NCBI GenBank assembly: GCA_910589115.1
Contig: CAJUSB010000025.1
Coordinates: 1-32,056 of the forward strand
Length of the DNA stretch: 32,056 nt
Direction: 5' to 3'
From: an uncultured Clostridia bacterium
GTDB lineage: Bacteria > Bacillota > Clostridia > Oscillospirales > Butyricicoccaceae
How positions within the stretch are numbered: position 1 is the stretch's first letter; each line of letters starts with the position of its first letter. Positions 7,216 to 14,308 of this stretch are shown here, in pieces. Under the pieces are notes generated by a model, which was given only the letters and a program-made list of their open reading frames with translations, did no database searches and had not been told where the DNA came from. The position numbers and the translations under genes were made by a program.

Positions 7216-8880
7216 TCAATCTGCTATGATGTCTTCAATCGAGCCGTTCGGCGGGATCATCGGCAACACTCGCTCATCCCGGTCAATCACACAATCAATT
7301 ACTGTCGGCCCTTCGTGCGAAAGCGCCGCCGACAACGCCGCCCGGAATTCCGCCGGGTTCGTGCACCGGAATCCCTGCGCACCAAATGCCTCCGCTAACT
7401 TAACATAGTTCGTCTGCCGGTCAAGCGTCGTCGAGGAATATCGCTGCCCATAGAATATCGTCTGCCACTGGCGCACCATGCCCAATACGCTGTTATTCAT
7501 AATGACAGTTACCACTGGCAGACCGTAGGTAACTGTCGTGCACAGCTCGTTCAAATTCATATGGAACGAACCATCGCCCGTGATATGCACGACCGGTTTG
7601 TCCGGGCAGCCTACCTTTGCCCCAATCGCTGCGCCATAACCAAAGCCCATCGTTCCCAGCCCGCCAGAGGTCAGGAACTGCCGCTGACGCGTGCGCCCGC
7701 AATACTGCGCCGCCCACATCTGATGCTGTCCAACATCTGTTACCAGGATTGCCTCCGGCCCGGCAACCTCCGAAATAACCTTAATCACCCGCTCCGGGCG
7801 CAGGCAGGTTTCGCTGTCCTTCGGCCGGTAGTCCAGCCGCTGCCGCCAGTCAGTGATTTTTGTCATCCAGTCTGCGTGGCGGGCTTCCTTAATATACGGC
7901 AGAATGCCTCGCAGGAAAGTCTTTGCATCCGATACCAGAGAATCGTCCGTCATGATATTTTTGTTAATTTCTGCCGCGTCAATATCAACATGGATAATGC
8001 GCGCATCCGGTGCAAACCGGTTGGTGTCCGTCGCAACCCGGTCGGAAAAACGTGCGCCGATGGACAGCAGCACATCCGAGCGGTCCACTGCACGCCCTGC
8101 GGATACCTTGCCGTGCATCCCGATCATGCCCAGATTCAGCGGCTCGTCCGGCGCAAGCGTACCCGCCGCCATCATTGTGTAAGTCGCAGGGATTTCCGCC
8201 TTTTTCATCAGGCGGCGCAGGTCGTCCGCCGCCCCGGAGGATACAATGCCGCCTCCGAAATAAATAACCGGGCGCTCCGCCTTGTTGATAATTTCGGCAA
8301 TCCGCCGCAGGTCGGCCTCCCGCAGGTCGAAAGACTGGTCGATCTCAATCTTGGGTTCGTTCTGGAACTCGCAAACTGCGGCAGTTACATCTTTCGGGAT
8401 ATCGACCAGCACGGGGCCGGGCCGGTCAGAATTTGCAATGCGGAACGCATCGCGCAGCACCCCGGCAAGCTCTTCCACACGCCGGACAACAAAATTATGC
8501 TTGGTAATCGGCATTGTAATGCCTGCTATGTAGACCTCTTGAAAAGAATCCTTGCCGATCAGCGACGTACCGACATTGCCGGTAATCGCCACCATAGGGA
8601 CCGAATCCATATAAGCAGTTGCAATACCGGTAACCAGGTTAGTTGCGCCCGGGCCGGAAGTTGCAAGGACAACGCCCGTTTTTCCGGTTGCGCGGGCATA
8701 GCCGTCCGCTGCGTGTGATGCGCCCTGCTCATGCGCGGTGAGCACATGGCGGATACGGTCGCTGTTCAGATACAGCGCGTCATAAATATTCAGGACAGCG
8801 CCGCCGGGATAACCAAAAATGGTATCGACGCCCTGCTCAATTAAGACCTCGATCAAAATCTGTGATCCGTTACATTTCAT
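7216..8880 (-). CDS. ilvB: Acetolactate synthase large (catalytic) subunit
   Basis: Thiamine-diphosphate enzyme that condenses two pyruvates, or pyruvate plus 2-oxobutyrate, at the first common step of BCAA synthesis. In 554 residues, catalytic E51 lies in TAHEQGASHAADGYA, the central FAD-type domain spans about 195-330, and the ThDP/Mg2+ motif GDGSF (435-439) ends at NN (462-463). The start has a modest AGGAAGAAGAGC ribosome site. As first gene of the operon it directly follows a T-box leader, so its expression should respond to uncharged branched-chain tRNA. Confidence 0.97.
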   Translation of the reverse strand: MKCNGSQILIEVLIEQGVDTIFGYPGGAVLNIYDALYLNSDRIRHVLTAHEQGASHAADGYARATGKTGVVLATSGPGATNLVTGIATAYMDSVPMVAITGNVGTSLIGKDSFQEVYIAGITMPITKHNFVVRRVEELAGVLRDAFRIANSDRPGPVLVDIPKDVTAAVCEFQNEPKIEIDQSFDLREADLRRIAEIINKAERPVIYFGGGIVSSGAADDLRRLMKKAEIPATYTMMAAGTLAPDEPLNLGMIGMHGKVSAGRAVDRSDVLLSIGARFSDRVATDTNRFAPDARIIHVDIDAAEINKNIMTDDSLVSDAKTFLRGILPYIKEARHADWMTKITDWRQRLDYRPKDSETCLRPERVIKVISEVAGPEAILVTDVGQHQMWAAQYCGRTRQRQFLTSGGLGTMGFGYGAAIGAKVGCPDKPVVHITGDGSFHMNLNELCTTVTYGLPVVTVIMNNSVLGMVRQWQTIFYGQRYSSTTLDRQTNYVKLAEAFGAQGFRCTNPAEFRAALSAALSHEGPTVIDCVIDRDERVLPMIPPNGSIEDIIAD

Positions 8881-8943
8881 GCTCTTCTTCCTTCCTGACA
8901 GCCTGCGGCGAAAAAAGGTTCAAGGTTCCCGCCCGGCTTACCA

Positions 8944-8980
8944 AATAAAAAAGCCTTTGTCTCAAATCCAAGAGACAAAG
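8944..8980 (-). terminator. T-box attenuator terminator
   Basis: Minus-strand stem CTTTGTCTC with GAGACAAAG (9 bp, 8972-8980 with 8955-8963), followed by GC and six Ts. It starts just after the T-box sequence and lies 64 nt before the ilvB ATG. Confidence 0.92.
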
Positions 8981-9231
8981 ACAAACGCTCTGCGGTACCA
9001 CTCTCGTTGCCGCCCGTTTGGGTGCGGCCGCTCTGCTGCGCCTGCGGCGCAGACCCCCGGATAACGGCGGGAAAACCGTCCAGGCCTACACGGAAGCGGA
9101 TGCTTCTTTCGACCGGCTGCTCTCGGGATGACTTTCGCTGCCTACGTTTGCTGCCGCCTCGCACCGTCCGGCGGTTCTCTGTGCGCATTTGAAGGAGTTA
9201 CTGTTCCCGGTCACTGCATTTATTTATGTAC
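8944..9231 (-). promoter_or_regulatory. T-box riboswitch of the ilvBNC operon, likely valine specifier (GUC)
   Basis: Reading on the minus strand: stem I begins near GCAGTGACCGGGAACAGTA; the distal loop region is AGAGAACCGCC..GGTGCGAGGCGG; the specifier region is GCGAAAGTCATCCC. The usual alignment (purine-rich loop, codon, A, then UCCC pairing back to GGGA) gives codon GUC at 9132-9130. The conserved T-box AACGAGAGTGGTACCGC occupies 9008-8992. The UGGU loop would pair with an ACCA 3' end, fitting tRNA-Val, -Ile or -Leu. The competing terminator is at 8944-8980. Mechanism, from family knowledge: uncharged tRNA stabilises the antiterminator and allows ilvB transcription. AUC (Ile), overlapping the same bases, is the alternative specifier reading. 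Confidence 0.92.
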
Positions 9232-9237
9232 TTAGAT

Positions 9238-9266
9238 ATTATAAAGTTTTAGCGTGAAAAAGTCAA
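9238..9266 (-). promoter_or_regulatory. Sigma-A-type promoter of the ilv operon
   Basis: Minus-strand TTGACT (9266-9261), 17-nt spacer, TATAAT (9243-9238). This is near-perfect consensus. The predicted start near 9231 gives a leader of about 350 nt that contains the complete T-box. The remaining 9267-9397 separates this promoter from the divergent DUF421 gene; no convincing plus-strand promoter was seen there. Confidence 0.9.
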
Positions 9267-9397
9267 CAGTTTCTTTCCGGAAATTTTCAGGTTGATTTTG
9301 GATGTGCATAATTGCTTGAAAATCTGCCAGACTATGTAAACAACTGTTTCGGCTGCCGGATGGAGCACCAGGGGTTGGCACGGAAGGAGGAATTTTT

Positions 9398-10072
9398 GTG
9401 GCGGTATCATTCATACGGACGATTATTTTATATGCGGTTGTCATTACGGCGCTGCGAATCATGGGAAAGCGGCAGATAGGGGAGCTGGAGCCTTCGGAGC
9501 TGGTCGTCACGATCCTGGTTTCGGAGCTTGCGGCCATTCCGATGCAGGATCTGGGGATTCCGTTATTTGCGGGGGTGATCCCAATCATAACGCTGATTTC
9601 GCTGGAAATCATTGTTAGTTTCCTGTGCCTGAAAAGCCGGAAACTGCGGCGGCTGCTGAACGGGCGGGCGGCAATCATTATCCGGGGCGGGAAGCTGGAC
9701 CGGGAAAAGATGAAGCAAATGCGTATAACGACGGATGAAGTAATGGAAGCGCTGCGGCAGCAGAACATTGGATCGGTCTCGGAGTTAAAATACGGTTTAA
9801 TTGAAACCAACGGGCAGTTAAGTTATATATACAAGCCGGAATACCAGCCGGTAAATGCGAAGATGCTGGGGATAAAGCCAGCGGATGCGGGGCTGCCGCT
9901 GATTGTGATATCGGATGGAGAGGTTGTAGAGATCAACCTGCGGCACTTAGGGAAGACGCGGGAAGAGATTGAGAAGCGGGTACAGAAGGCGCATATACCG
10001 GGGGTATCGGAAGTATTTCTGATGACGCTGGACGACAGTGGAAACGAATTTATCCAACGGAAGGAGCGGTAA
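9398..10072 (+). CDS. DUF421 (YetF-like) membrane protein
   Basis: A 224-residue protein with hydrophobic segments at about 5-20, 35-50 and 55-77, followed by a soluble alpha/beta domain from about 85. Typical DUF421 sequences visible are ALRIMGKRQIGELEPSELVV, NGRAAIIIRGGKLD and the SELKYGLIETNGQLSYI stretch. The function is unknown. Family members such as YetF/YdfS/YrbG-type proteins are linked to spore or envelope properties in bacilli, by family knowledge only. The start is GTG, set by GGAAGGAGG 7 nt upstream. The next gene starts 3 nt after the stop, and its ribosome site lies within this gene's end, indicating a two-gene operon with the DUF4363 protein. Confidence 0.9.
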   Translation: MAVSFIRTIILYAVVITALRIMGKRQIGELEPSELVVTILVSELAAIPMQDLGIPLFAGVIPIITLISLEIIVSFLCLKSRKLRRLLNGRAAIIIRGGKLDREKMKQMRITTDEVMEALRQQNIGSVSELKYGLIETNGQLSYIYKPEYQPVNAKMLGIKPADAGLPLIVISDGEVVEINLRHLGKTREEIEKRVQKAHIPGVSEVFLMTLDDSGNEFIQRKER

Positions 10073-10075
10073 AGG

Positions 10076-10456
10076 ATGAAGCGGCTAGCGACAGCGATTG
10101 TACTATTGTTGGCGGTGCTGGTGTTGTGTATTTTCACGCAGTGGCAGCTAAACCATCTTGCGGACGGGCTGACAGCGCAGGTGGATCATTTTTCTTTATG
10201 TGCTGGACAAAACGACATGCAGGGTGCTGCGGCAGCGATCGCGGAGGCGCGGCTTGGGTGGCGGTCGCGGCGGGCGCTGCTGGGATCAATTTTACCGCAC
10301 ACGGAGCTGGATGAAGTTGACCGATTATTTGAGGTATCCATCCAGGCGGCTAAGGACGAAGACATTACGGAGTGCCGGTTGCGGGCGGCGGAGCTGAGTG
10401 CGCTGCTGCGCCACCTGCCGGAGCGCGAGTTCCCTGCGCTGGAAAACATCTTCTAA
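10076..10456 (+). CDS. DUF4363 family protein
   Basis: A 126-residue protein with an N-terminal signal anchor (KRLATAIVLLLAVLVLCIF, residues 2-20) and a helical extracytoplasmic part. The WQLNHLADGLTAQVDHF and LGWRSRRALLGSILPHTELDEVDRLF segments match the DUF4363 pattern that commonly follows DUF421 genes in Clostridia. The function is unknown; context suggests a partner of the DUF421 protein. A type A repeat begins about 18 nt after its stop. Confidence 0.85.
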   Translation: MKRLATAIVLLLAVLVLCIFTQWQLNHLADGLTAQVDHFSLCAGQNDMQGAAAAIAEARLGWRSRRALLGSILPHTELDEVDRLFEVSIQAAKDEDITECRLRAAELSALLRHLPEREFPALENIF

Positions 10457-10473
10457 CGCGGTTCGCCTCTGCA

Positions 10474-10680
10474 GCGGGCACCAAAGGGCGCTGCCCTCTG
10501 GACACCCGCGCCTGTGCGGCGGGCACCAAAGGGCGCTGCCCTTTGGATTCCCGCTGGGGTTGCACCCCAGACCCCGAGATGCTGACGCATCTCTGCTTCG
10601 CCTGCGGGCGGGACGGGTGCAGTTACGGCCGTTTCTGCGGTGCTGACCGGCCTGCCGGAAAGGATGGCAGGCTGGTCGGC
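10474..10680 (+). repeat. Type A dispersed hairpin repeat, copy 3
   Basis: This complete copy has two tandem units of about 45 nt with CCAAAGGGC..GCCCTCTGG hairpins, then CTGGGG..CCCCAG, GAGATGC..GCATCTC and the core CGCCTGCGGGCGGGACG. The terminal stem, GCTGACCGGCCTGCC (10642-10656) with GGCAGGCTGGTCGGC (10666-10680), pairs over 15 bp with two G-U pairs. Its loop GGAAAGGAT is identical to that of copy 1 although the arms differ. It lies in the same direction as the preceding DUF4363 gene. Confidence 0.88.
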
Positions 10681-10761
10681 TGAATGCAGTGCGTATGTGG
10701 ATATGTGAAAATATATAGGCGTTGTTTTTACATAGTTATGACATGCTTTGAAGAAACAGCA

Positions 10762-10790
10762 TTCACAAAAATGTATTTCTATCATACTTT
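10762..10790 (+). promoter_or_regulatory. Candidate promoter of the amidase gene
   Basis: TTCACA (10762-10767), 17-nt spacer, TACTTT (10785-10790), about 37 nt before the ATG at 10827, which has AAGGAGG upstream. The -10 is a moderate match; a sporulation sigma factor is equally possible and cannot be excluded. Confidence 0.4.
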
Positions 10791-10826
10791 GAGGGTGAGA
10801 ACGTTTGGCAGCAAGGAGGTATTATT

Positions 10827-11576
10827 ATGCCAACTATTTACCTCTCACCATCGACACAGGAATACAATATTTTTTATGACGGCGAAGGAAGCGAAGAATA
10901 CTATATGAATCTGATTGCAGATGCAATGGAGCCTTATTTAGTATCCTCCGGCATTGAATTCGTCCGCAACACCCCGCAAATGACGGCGGCAAGTTCTATT
11001 CAGGCCTCAAATGCGGGAAATTATGACGTGCATCTTGCGCTCCACTCCAATGCGGCCCCGGAAAATTTATCCGGCAAAATCACCGGGATTGATGCTTATT
11101 ATTCCCCGAACAGCGAACGCGGGCGGCGGCTTGCCGATATTCTGGCCGCAAATCTGAAAGCGGTTTATTATGATCCGTCCAAGGTCCAGACCCGTCCGAC
11201 CACTTCCATTGGAGAGGTCACCCGCACCCGCGCCCCTGCTGTACTTTTGGAGCTTGGATATCATGACAATCCGACAGATGCCGCATGGATTCGTGCAAAT
11301 ATTAACGCGATTGCACGCAATATTGTTTATTCATTAACAGAGTATTTTGGAATCCCGTTTGTAGAACCGGAACCGATTCAGAGCGGCACGGTTGATATTT
11401 CCTCTGGAAGCCTTAACATCCGTTCAGCGCCCTCGCTGAGCGCTCCGGTCATTGCCAGTGCTTATGATGGCGATACGGTTTTGATTCTTGGGGAATGGGA
11501 TGGCTGGTATGTTGTTCGGTATGGAGATATAGAAGGTTATGCCCGTTCCGAATATATTACACGCAATTATAATTAA
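10827..11576 (+). CDS. Amidase_3-like N-acetylmuramoyl-L-alanine amidase with SH3 domain, altered zinc motif
   Basis: The 249-residue protein has an N-terminal Amidase_3 domain (about 2-175) and a C-terminal bacterial SH3 domain (about 190-246; GSLNIRSAPSLSAPVIASAY, then GEWDGWYVV and GYARSEYI). The family cleaves the bond between MurNAc and L-Ala. Retained positions are E23/E24, H73 in HLALHSNAAPE and catalytic E142 in LLELGYHDN. The usual first zinc motif DPGHGG is replaced by SPSTQE (7-12), so the canonical His is Thr10. I recall similar SPSTQE proteins in clostridia and their phages, so this is probably a subfamily rather than a broken gene. No signal peptide is visible, so export could be holin-like, or the protein could act at mother-cell lysis. 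Both are inference. Confidence 0.85.
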   Translation: MPTIYLSPSTQEYNIFYDGEGSEEYYMNLIADAMEPYLVSSGIEFVRNTPQMTAASSIQASNAGNYDVHLALHSNAAPENLSGKITGIDAYYSPNSERGRRLADILAANLKAVYYDPSKVQTRPTTSIGEVTRTRAPAVLLELGYHDNPTDAAWIRANINAIARNIVYSLTEYFGIPFVEPEPIQSGTVDISSGSLNIRSAPSLSAPVIASAYDGDTVLILGEWDGWYVVRYGDIEGYARSEYITRNYN

Positions 11577-11604
11577 CATAGCCTGGAAGACGCGGAACGG
11601 ATTC

Positions 11605-11767
11605 TAGGCCTTGTTTGATAATTGGAAGTGCACCCAGCGGCGAGGGGTTTTTCCGCCAATCAAGGCAAATTTTCGCGGGAATCCTGTCGGATTTCAAGAA
11701 AATTTAACGCAGAGTGACGGAAAAAGACCCGCCGATGGGCGTGCGGACAATTTTCAAACAAGGCCTA
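11605..11767. mobile_element. MITE-like palindromic element, 163 bp
   Basis: The ends form perfect 14-bp inverted repeats: TAGGCCTTGTTTGA at 11605-11618 and its exact reverse complement at 11754-11767. Pairing extends inward through AATTG after one mismatch. The interior is also imperfectly self-complementary (GCGGCGAGGGGTTTTTCCG against CGGAAAAAGACCCGCCGA; AAATTTTC against GAAAATTT), so the whole element could fold into one long hairpin. No coding frame fits. TA at both outer ends could be a target duplication of the kind made by IS630/Tc1-type or some IS5-group elements, with GGCC as the true end. It lies 29 nt after the amidase stop. Confidence 0.7.
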
Positions 11768-11780
11768 AGGGGCGCACCTC

Positions 11781-11811
11781 CCGGAAAGGCTGCCTGCGGC
11801 AGCTTTTCCGG
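11781..11811. other. 14-bp hairpin upstream of the ybaK-like promoter
   Basis: CCGGAAAGGCTGCC pairs with GGCAGCTTTTCCGG across the loop TGC, with one G-U. There is no T-run after it. It lies between the MITE-like element and the next promoter. It may be a remnant of another element or an mRNA 3'-end structure for the amidase transcript. Confidence 0.5.
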
Positions 11812-11857
11812 CTTCCGCCCGCAAATGAGAATGCGGCATGAGACACCGAACTGTCAC

Positions 11858-11886
11858 TTGTTTTTTTGTGCGGACTATGTTAAAAT
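11858..11886 (+). promoter_or_regulatory. Sigma-A-type promoter of the YbaK-like gene
   Basis: TTGTTT (11858-11863), 17-nt spacer, TAAAAT (11881-11886). GGAGGG and the ATG at 11919 follow at normal leader distance. Confidence 0.65.
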
Positions 11887-11918
11887 AAGACAATATTGAG
11901 CTTGGAGGGAGCAAAAAC

Positions 11919-12395
11919 ATGTCCATAGAAAAAGTGCGTACATACTTCCGCAGCTGTGGGATAGAGGACCGCGTGCTGGAATTTACGGTTTCAAGCGCGA
12001 CGGTTGCACTTGCGGCGCAGGCGCTCGGGGTCGAGGAAGCGCGGATTGCGAAAACATTATCTTTCTGTGTGGATGACAGTGCCGTGTTGATTGTCATGGC
12101 CGGAGATGCGCGGGTGGATAATCCGAAGTTTAAGGCACAGTTTCATACGAAAGCAAAAATGCTTAGTCACGAAGCGGCATCCGAGCAGGTCGGACACGCC
12201 GTAGGCGGCGTATGCCCGTTTGCGGTGAATGACGGCGTACAAATTTATTTGGACGAATCGCTGCGGCGGTTTACAACTGTTTTCCCGGCCTGCGGGAGTG
12301 CGAACAGCGCGATTGAATTGACCATCCCGGAGCTGGAACAATATGCACGGCCTAACGGCTGGGTTGACGTCTGCAAGGGCTGGCAGGCGGAATAA
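11919..12395 (+). CDS. YbaK/EbsC-type aminoacyl-tRNA deacylase
   Basis: A 158-residue single-domain protein of the INS (YbaK/ProX) superfamily, which hydrolyses mischarged tRNA, often Cys-tRNA(Pro) or Ala-tRNA(Pro). Visible features are the N-terminal SSATVALAAQALGVEEARIAKTL segment, the conserved K45, and the central GGVCPFAVNDGVQIYLDESL with the G-x-C-P-F motif. It resembles the group annotated as YbaK/prolyl-tRNA synthetase-associated domain proteins. Its exact tRNA substrate cannot be told from sequence. It is free-standing, with its own promoter; a second, different INS-superfamily protein lies at 13613-14167. Confidence 0.88.
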   Translation: MSIEKVRTYFRSCGIEDRVLEFTVSSATVALAAQALGVEEARIAKTLSFCVDDSAVLIVMAGDARVDNPKFKAQFHTKAKMLSHEAASEQVGHAVGGVCPFAVNDGVQIYLDESLRRFTTVFPACGSANSAIELTIPELEQYARPNGWVDVCKGWQAE

Positions 12396-12457
12396 ACGAA
12401 ATGGACAGGCCTCCTCCTCTGCGGCTGGGGCAGCAATAGCAGCATAACAAGATACCT

Positions 12458-12566
12458 CCGCGCAATCCGGCAGGCTGTGGCCTGCAAGACAGGTCTATTA
12501 GGGCGCTTGGCCCCATAACCTGAATTGTAGAGATCAAGCCTGTTCGGAGAACGGCGGGGGGATTGC
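12458..12566 (+). ncRNA. Possible structured leader RNA upstream of the CaCA antiporter
   Basis: The 246-nt gap 12396-12641 has no credible gene but supports a nested fold. GCAATCC (12462-12468) pairs with GGATTGC (12560-12566) as a closing stem. Inside it are the hairpin GCAGGC..GCCTGC (12470-12485) and a second arm, ACAGG (12489-12493) with CCTGT (12539-12543). That arm contains a TCT/AGA extension and a GGGC..GCCC hairpin. I could not match it to the yybP-ykoY, fluoride, Na+ or 6S consensus. The position, about 75 nt before an ion antiporter start, would suit a riboswitch. The fold was built by eye and may be chance. Confidence 0.3.
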
Positions 12567-12641
12567 TTCCGCATAATACGCCTTTGGTTTTCTGACAGGT
12601 TTGCCGATTTGGGAACTGAAAGAAGCCGGAGGTCGTATCGT

Positions 12642-13592
12642 ATGCCAACTCTATTGATTGTACTGTTGTTCCTTCTGGGTGTGGTGCTGATTGTAAAGGG
12701 CGGGGATGCCTTTGTAGATGCCGCCTCATGGATTGCTGAAGCGTTCCATATTCCTAAATTTATTGTTGGTGCGACAATCGTCAGCCTTGCAACTACGCTG
12801 CCGGAGCTGCTGGTTTCTGCGATTGCCGCCTCGCAGGGCAAAACCGAGATGGCAATCGGGAATGCAGTAGGTTCCGTGACTGCGAATATCGGGCTGATTA
12901 TGGGAATCTCCATCTTTTGTATGCCCAGCGTTATGAAACGGTCGAGCTTTGCCTTTAAGGGGCTGCTGATGGTTTTTGCCGCCGGGCTGCTGTATGCGCT
13001 TTCATCCGGTGGGGAACTGCTGTTCGGGCAGTCATTTTTGCTTTTGGCGGTGTTTGCGGTATTCCTGCTGGCAAACCTGTGGGATGCAAAGTGCGCGATT
13101 GGAACCGCAAGCCGGGACAGCCGTCCCGAGGGTGGCTTGGCGCTCAATCTGGCTAAATTTGCGCTGGGAACCGCTGGCATTGTCCTTGGTGCGCAGCTGC
13201 TGGTCGATAACGGCAGCGCACTTGCCCGGATGCTGGGAATCCCCGAGGGCATTATCGGCGTTACAATGATTGCCGTAGGCACTTCGCTGCCTGAACTTGT
13301 CACCACGCTGACCGCCATTGCAAAGCGGCAGGCTTCGCTTTCCATTGGCAATATTATCGGGGCAAATATTATTGATTTGACGCTGATACTGCCGATTTCG
13401 GCGTGGATTGCACAGGGCAGTTTGCCGATTTCGGTGCAGGCGCTGCGGCTGGATTTCCCGGCCTGTCTGCTGGTCTGCCTGCTTGCGATTGTCCCGCCGC
13501 TGCAAAGCGGACGCTTCCGGCGCTGGCAGGGCCTTTTGCTGCTGGCGTGCTATGGTGCTTATCTGGCGTTGCTGTGCACATCATTCCTGTAA
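12642..13592 (+). CDS. Calcium/sodium:cation antiporter, CaCA superfamily (YrbG type)
   Basis: A 316-residue membrane protein with about ten hydrophobic segments in two inverted halves. The two alpha-repeats are plain: GATIVSLATTLPELLVSAIAA (about 43-63, with E55) and GVTMIAVGTSLPELVTTLTAI (about 206-226, with E218). Each is followed by an IGN motif (AIGNAVGSVTANIG and SIGNIIGANIIDL). These Glu and Asn residues form the cation sites in the family. It probably exchanges Ca2+ (or K+) for Na+ or H+ across the cytoplasmic membrane. The start at 12642 has GGAGG 9 nt upstream; the longer frame from 12609 would add a charged, unlikely leader. It converges with the ProX gene, whose stop is 20 nt away. 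Confidence 0.93.
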   Translation: MPTLLIVLLFLLGVVLIVKGGDAFVDAASWIAEAFHIPKFIVGATIVSLATTLPELLVSAIAASQGKTEMAIGNAVGSVTANIGLIMGISIFCMPSVMKRSSFAFKGLLMVFAAGLLYALSSGGELLFGQSFLLLAVFAVFLLANLWDAKCAIGTASRDSRPEGGLALNLAKFALGTAGIVLGAQLLVDNGSALARMLGIPEGIIGVTMIAVGTSLPELVTTLTAIAKRQASLSIGNIIGANIIDLTLILPISAWIAQGSLPISVQALRLDFPACLLVCLLAIVPPLQSGRFRRWQGLLLLACYGAYLALLCTSFL

Positions 13593-13612
13593 AGACAGCC
13601 GGAAGCGTGCGA

Positions 13613-14167
13613 TCAAAGGGTTACATAGGTGATTTCATGCCCCAGCGCAGGGAGCACGGTTTCCAGCATATCCTTCACTGTAAAGCGCAGGCTGGACGTA
13701 TTCGCGCAGGGATGGCAGGCAAAGAATTCATGCTGCATCACGTCCCGGTCGATTACCAGACGGACGCGCTGATCCGGGTCGAACAGCAGTCCGAGCACGC
13801 TGGCCGAACCGGGCGTTGTATGGAGCAGTGCCTGCATTTGCTCTCCATCGGCAAACGACAGGCGCGAGCAGCCGAGCTGCCCGGTAACGTCCTTCGTGCG
13901 GAACGCTTTGCGTCCGGGCATCAGCAGCAGGTAAAAGTCCGTTTTCTGCCGGTTGCATAGGAATAGGTTTTTGCAGATTTCTGCGCCGAGGCGTTCTTCC
14001 ACCCCTTCACAGGCCTCAATGGACGGCGCGGCCTCATGGTCAAGCCGCTGGTATGCAACATCCAGCGTATCCAGGAAGTCATAAACAGCGCATTCGCTGG
14101 GGATTCGGCCTGATACATCGTCAGGACGGCCATTGTATAGGGTTGGGTCAATTTGAAAATCCGGCAT
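13613..14167 (-). CDS. ProX/PrdX-type prolyl-tRNA editing deacylase
   Basis: A 184-residue free-standing editing domain related to the ProRS insertion domain. It probably hydrolyses Ala-tRNA(Pro). Signature segments are AVYDFLDTLDVAYQRLDHEAAPSIEAC, ICKNLFLCNRQKTDFYLLLMPGRKAFRTKDV and TPGSASVLGLLFD (the GxxSP-like loop). DRDVMQHEFFACHPCANTSSLRF near the C-terminus matches the ProX pattern ending in a substrate-loop H-P. The start at 14167 has AAGGAGG 10 nt upstream and a strong promoter beyond; the ATG at 14278 would lie upstream of that promoter. Monocistronic. Confidence 0.9.
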   Translation of the reverse strand: MPDFQIDPTLYNGRPDDVSGRIPSECAVYDFLDTLDVAYQRLDHEAAPSIEACEGVEERLGAEICKNLFLCNRQKTDFYLLLMPGRKAFRTKDVTGQLGCSRLSFADGEQMQALLHTTPGSASVLGLLFDPDQRVRLVIDRDVMQHEFFACHPCANTSSLRFTVKDMLETVLPALGHEITYVTL

Positions 14168-14206
14168 TTTTGAATATCCTCCTTTTGTCTTTTGGGAACT
14201 GATATC

Positions 14207-14235
14207 AGTATAGCCTGGGATGATTGCGCCGTCAA
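14207..14235 (-). promoter_or_regulatory. Sigma-A-type promoter of the ProX gene
   Basis: Minus-strand TTGACG (14235-14230), 17-nt spacer, TATACT (14212-14207). The transcript would start about 35 nt before the ATG at 14167. Confidence 0.85.
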
Positions 14236-14308
14236 GATACTTTCCCACTCGGATGGACAGGATTCCAGGAAGGTTCATTGCACGGGCAAACGAAAGGGAA
14301 CGAAAATC

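Noticed and set aside
7561..8718. A 385-codon plus-strand frame across ilvB
   Set aside because: Antisense to a full-length IlvB with intact ThDP motifs; no start signal.
12245..13351. A 368-codon minus-strand frame across the CaCA antiporter
   Set aside because: Antisense to the antiporter, Ser/Ala-rich with no fold pattern; the opposite strand has clear alpha-repeats.
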